This document shows positions 62,418-64,000 of a stretch of 64,000 bases of DNA, one piece after another; position 1 is the stretch's first letter, and the number at the start of each line of letters is the position of its first letter. The notes beneath the pieces are model-generated. The model was not told where the DNA came from, did not search any database, and worked only from the letters and a program-made list of their open reading frames with translations. A program made the translations under genes and the position numbers. Origin of the DNA: CAXBES01 sp963974915 (GTDB taxonomy: Bacteria > Bacteroidota > Bacteroidia > Flavobacteriales > Flavobacteriaceae); NCBI GenBank assembly GCA_963974915.1, contig CAXBES010000007.1, positions 1 through 64,000 of the forward strand. Direction: 5' to 3'.

Positions 62418-63008
62418 TTAACGTTTCTTTTTAGCATTGGGAAAACGCATTCTGTAATCGATACTTACTTTCCCTTTACTTATGTTCGCCAGCTTACCTT
62501 TTATTAAACGTTTTTTTAAAGGAGAAAGTTTATCGGTAAACAAAATACCTTCAATATGGTCGTACTCATGTTGAATAACCCGGGCGATTATTCCACTAAA
62601 AGTTTCTTTGTGCTTTTTAAAGTTCTCATCCAGATACTCGATAACAATTTCCGGTTGCCTAAAGACGTCTTCTCTTACATCGGGAATACTTAAACATCCT
62701 TCATTAAATGCCCATTCGTCTCCGGATTCGTCGAGAATTCGCGCATTGATAAAAACTCTTCTAAATCCTTCAAGTTCTTTTTGTTCTTCTTCTGTAAGAT
62801 CTTCATCGTCTGCAAAAGGAGAAACATCTACTAAAAAAAGTCGGATTGGCAATCCAATTTGCGGGGCGGCAAGTCCAACACCTTTCGCCGCGTACATTGT
62901 TTCGAACATATTGTCTAATAATGTATCAAAATTAGGATAGTCTTTATCAATTTCTTTACACTCCTTTCGTAAAACCGGATCTCCGTAGGCTACAATGGGT
63001 AAAATCAT
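62418..63008 (-). CDS. def: Peptide deformylase
   Basis: Def removes the N-formyl group from new proteins. The 196-aa protein has the three PDF motifs: GVGLAAPQIG, EGCLSIP (metal Cys) and QHEYDHIEG (HExxH-type, metal His pair with catalytic Glu). It is slightly longer than E. coli Def (169 aa), with an insert at about 75-95. ruvX lies just upstream on the same strand (35-nt gap). Confidence 0.97.
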   Translation of the reverse strand: MILPIVAYGDPVLRKECKEIDKDYPNFDTLLDNMFETMYAAKGVGLAAPQIGLPIRLFLVDVSPFADDEDLTEEEQKELEGFRRVFINARILDESGDEWAFNEGCLSIPDVREDVFRQPEIVIEYLDENFKKHKETFSGIIARVIQHEYDHIEGILFTDKLSPLKKRLIKGKLANISKGKVSIDYRMRFPNAKKKR

Positions 63009-63043
63009 TCTTTAATCTTTAATTTGTGTAAAATAGTACACTT

Positions 63044-63454
63044 TTACTTATTATATAAATATTCTTGTAGGATAATTGTCGCACTAATTTCATCAATTAA
63101 TGCTTTATTTCTACGTTGTTTTTTCTTGAGTCCGCTGTCGATCATGGTTTGAAACGCCATTTTGCTGCTATAGCGTTCGTCCACTCTTTTTATTTCTAAC
63201 TTCGGAAAGGACTCGGTAAAAACCTTTAAAAACTTCTGAATATGCTCTTCTACGCTCGACGGACTCCCGTCTTTTTGCGTGGGCTCACCCACCAAAACAA
63301 GTTCCACCTTCTCTGAAGCCATATATTCTTTCAGAAAAGTGAGCAGATTTGGTGTGTCTACTGTGGTTAACCCGGATGCAATTAACTGTAATTCGTCTGT
63401 GATGGCAATTCCAGTTCGTTTTGTTCCGTAGTCTATCGCTAAAATTCTTCCCAT
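63044..63454 (-). CDS. ruvX: Putative pre-16S rRNA nuclease / Holliday junction resolvase RuvX
   Basis: The 136-aa RNase H-fold protein has the metal-binding DYGTKRTGIAITD, VLVGEPTQKDGSPS, VDERYSSKMA and a C-terminal DEISATIILQEYL. E. coli YqgF matures the 5' end of 16S rRNA; the resolvase name is older. It is transcribed with def downstream. Confidence 0.94.
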   Translation of the reverse strand: MGRILAIDYGTKRTGIAITDELQLIASGLTTVDTPNLLTFLKEYMASEKVELVLVGEPTQKDGSPSSVEEHIQKFLKVFTESFPKLEIKRVDERYSSKMAFQTMIDSGLKKKQRRNKALIDEISATIILQEYLYNK

Positions 63455-63523
63455 TTTCGCTGCAAAAATAAGTCATTACAAAATACTATACCACAATTGA
63501 GCATTTTATTGGAAGTGAGGCTT

Positions 63524-63531
63524 TATATTTG
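63524..63531 (+). promoter_or_regulatory. Candidate -7 box of dapD
   Basis: TATATTTG matches TAnnTTTG. The nearest TTG upstream is 24 nt away, longer than usual. The dapD ATG follows 18 nt later. Confidence 0.4.
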
Positions 63532-63549
63532 TAACCAAATCTTGAAAAA

Positions 63550-64000
63550 ATGACCCAATTACAACAAACCATTGAAAATGCGTGGGAAGATCGTTCCTTA
63601 CTTACAAATCCCGATACAATTGCTGCAATTCGCGAGGTAGTACGTCTTTGCGACGAAGGCGAATTACGCTGTGCTGCTCCAACTTCTAAAGGTTGGCAGG
63701 TAAACGAGTGGGTAAAGAAAGCAGTGGTTTTGTATTTTCCAATTCAAAAAATGGAAACAATGGAAGCCGGAATTTTTGAGTATCACGATAAAATTCCGTT
63801 AAAATCGGGTTATGAAGCAAAAGGGATTAGAGTGGTGCCTCATGCTGTTGCAAGATATGGAGCCTATATCTCCCAAGGCGTGATCATGATGCCTAGTTAT
63901 GTAAATATAGGCGCCTACGTAGATGAAGGGACTATGGTAGATACATGGGCAACTGTTGGGAGTTGTGCTCAGATTGGAAAGAATGTTCACCTTAGCGGAG
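63550..64000 (+). CDS. dapD: Tetrahydrodipicolinate N-succinyltransferase, 5' part
   Basis: DapD adds succinyl to tetrahydrodipicolinate in the lysine/diaminopimelate pathway, downstream of DapB (17306). The frame starts ATG 63550 (TQLQQTIENAWEDR) and is open to the window end; about 150 of the usual 270 residues are present. The start of the left-handed beta-helix (VVPHAVARYGAYIS, MMPSYVNIGAYVDEGTMVDTWATVGS) is visible. It is partial only because the window ends. Confidence 0.93.
   Translation, partial: MTQLQQTIENAWEDRSLLTNPDTIAAIREVVRLCDEGELRCAAPTSKGWQVNEWVKKAVVLYFPIQKMETMEAGIFEYHDKIPLKSGYEAKGIRVVPHAVARYGAYISQGVIMMPSYVNIGAYVDEGTMVDTWATVGSCAQIGKNVHLSG

Overview
The window looks like a chromosomal segment from a marine-type member of the Flavobacteriaceae (Bacteroidota). 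The DNA is AT-rich. Several promoters fit the Bacteroidota pattern (TTG or TTTG, about 19-20 nt, then TAnnTTTG). The gene set includes gldI, a type IX secretion C-terminal sorting domain, many short-signal lipoproteins, and families typical of this phylum (DUF5683 between parB and dapB, DUF3810, DUF5606, DUF6503, OstA-like). No phage, IS element, integrase or CRISPR array is visible. It reads as core genome with a few unusual intergenic regions.

Layout. 1-6260: two tRNA-Pro genes (GGG and UGG anticodons, both minus strand) flank a methionine sulfoxide reductase cluster (msrB, msrA, divergent msrA paralogue) and a minus-strand biotin-dependent acyl-CoA carboxylase operon (carrier, biotin carboxylase, carboxyltransferase). 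A 137-bp tandem repeat lies between the carboxylase promoter and the second tRNA. 6.6-14.4 kb: PQQ-type sugar dehydrogenase, cytochrome c, udk, divIC-like, both methylmalonyl-CoA mutase subunits, a GNAT and a DECR1-like dienoyl-CoA reductase. The carboxylase and mutase together outline propionyl-CoA to succinyl-CoA. 14.35-14.93 kb: five perfectly spaced 112-bp tandem repeats, each holding a foldable inverted repeat and a 27-codon open frame. 15-20.4 kb: parA, parB, DUF5683, dapB, lepB, WbqC. 20.4-26.7 kb, minus strand: nuclease-fold protein, two rhomboids, mutL, small membrane protein, ribH, TPR protein. 26.8-36.4 kb: recF, lipoprotein, DUF721, ndk, PhoD-like phosphatase, nrnA, gldI, cyclophilin-FKBP fusion, Kbp-like LysM protein, pepD, DUF3810.

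36.5-41.7 kb: a pair of secreted amidohydrolase-like proteins, then a YitT-family gene. The YitT leader appears to hold two successive attenuators, each with a short leader ORF ending in the antiterminator arm. 42-50.8 kb: VF530 protein, cold-shock protein, DUF6503 lipoprotein, T9SS cargo, rRNA/tRNA methyltransferase, M48 protease, RelA/SpoT, Fur-like regulator, purA. 50.8-64 kb: OstA-like protein, class III aminotransferase, TPR protein, two DUF368 (PopT-type) transporters, aroE, DUF349 protein, methyltransferase, mazG, DUF5606, def, ruvX and the 5' part of dapD, which runs off the window.

The strongest candidates for something undescribed are the 112-bp small-ORF/hairpin array and the tandem leader-peptide attenuators before the YitT gene. 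All functional calls rest on reading motifs by eye; no database search was run.
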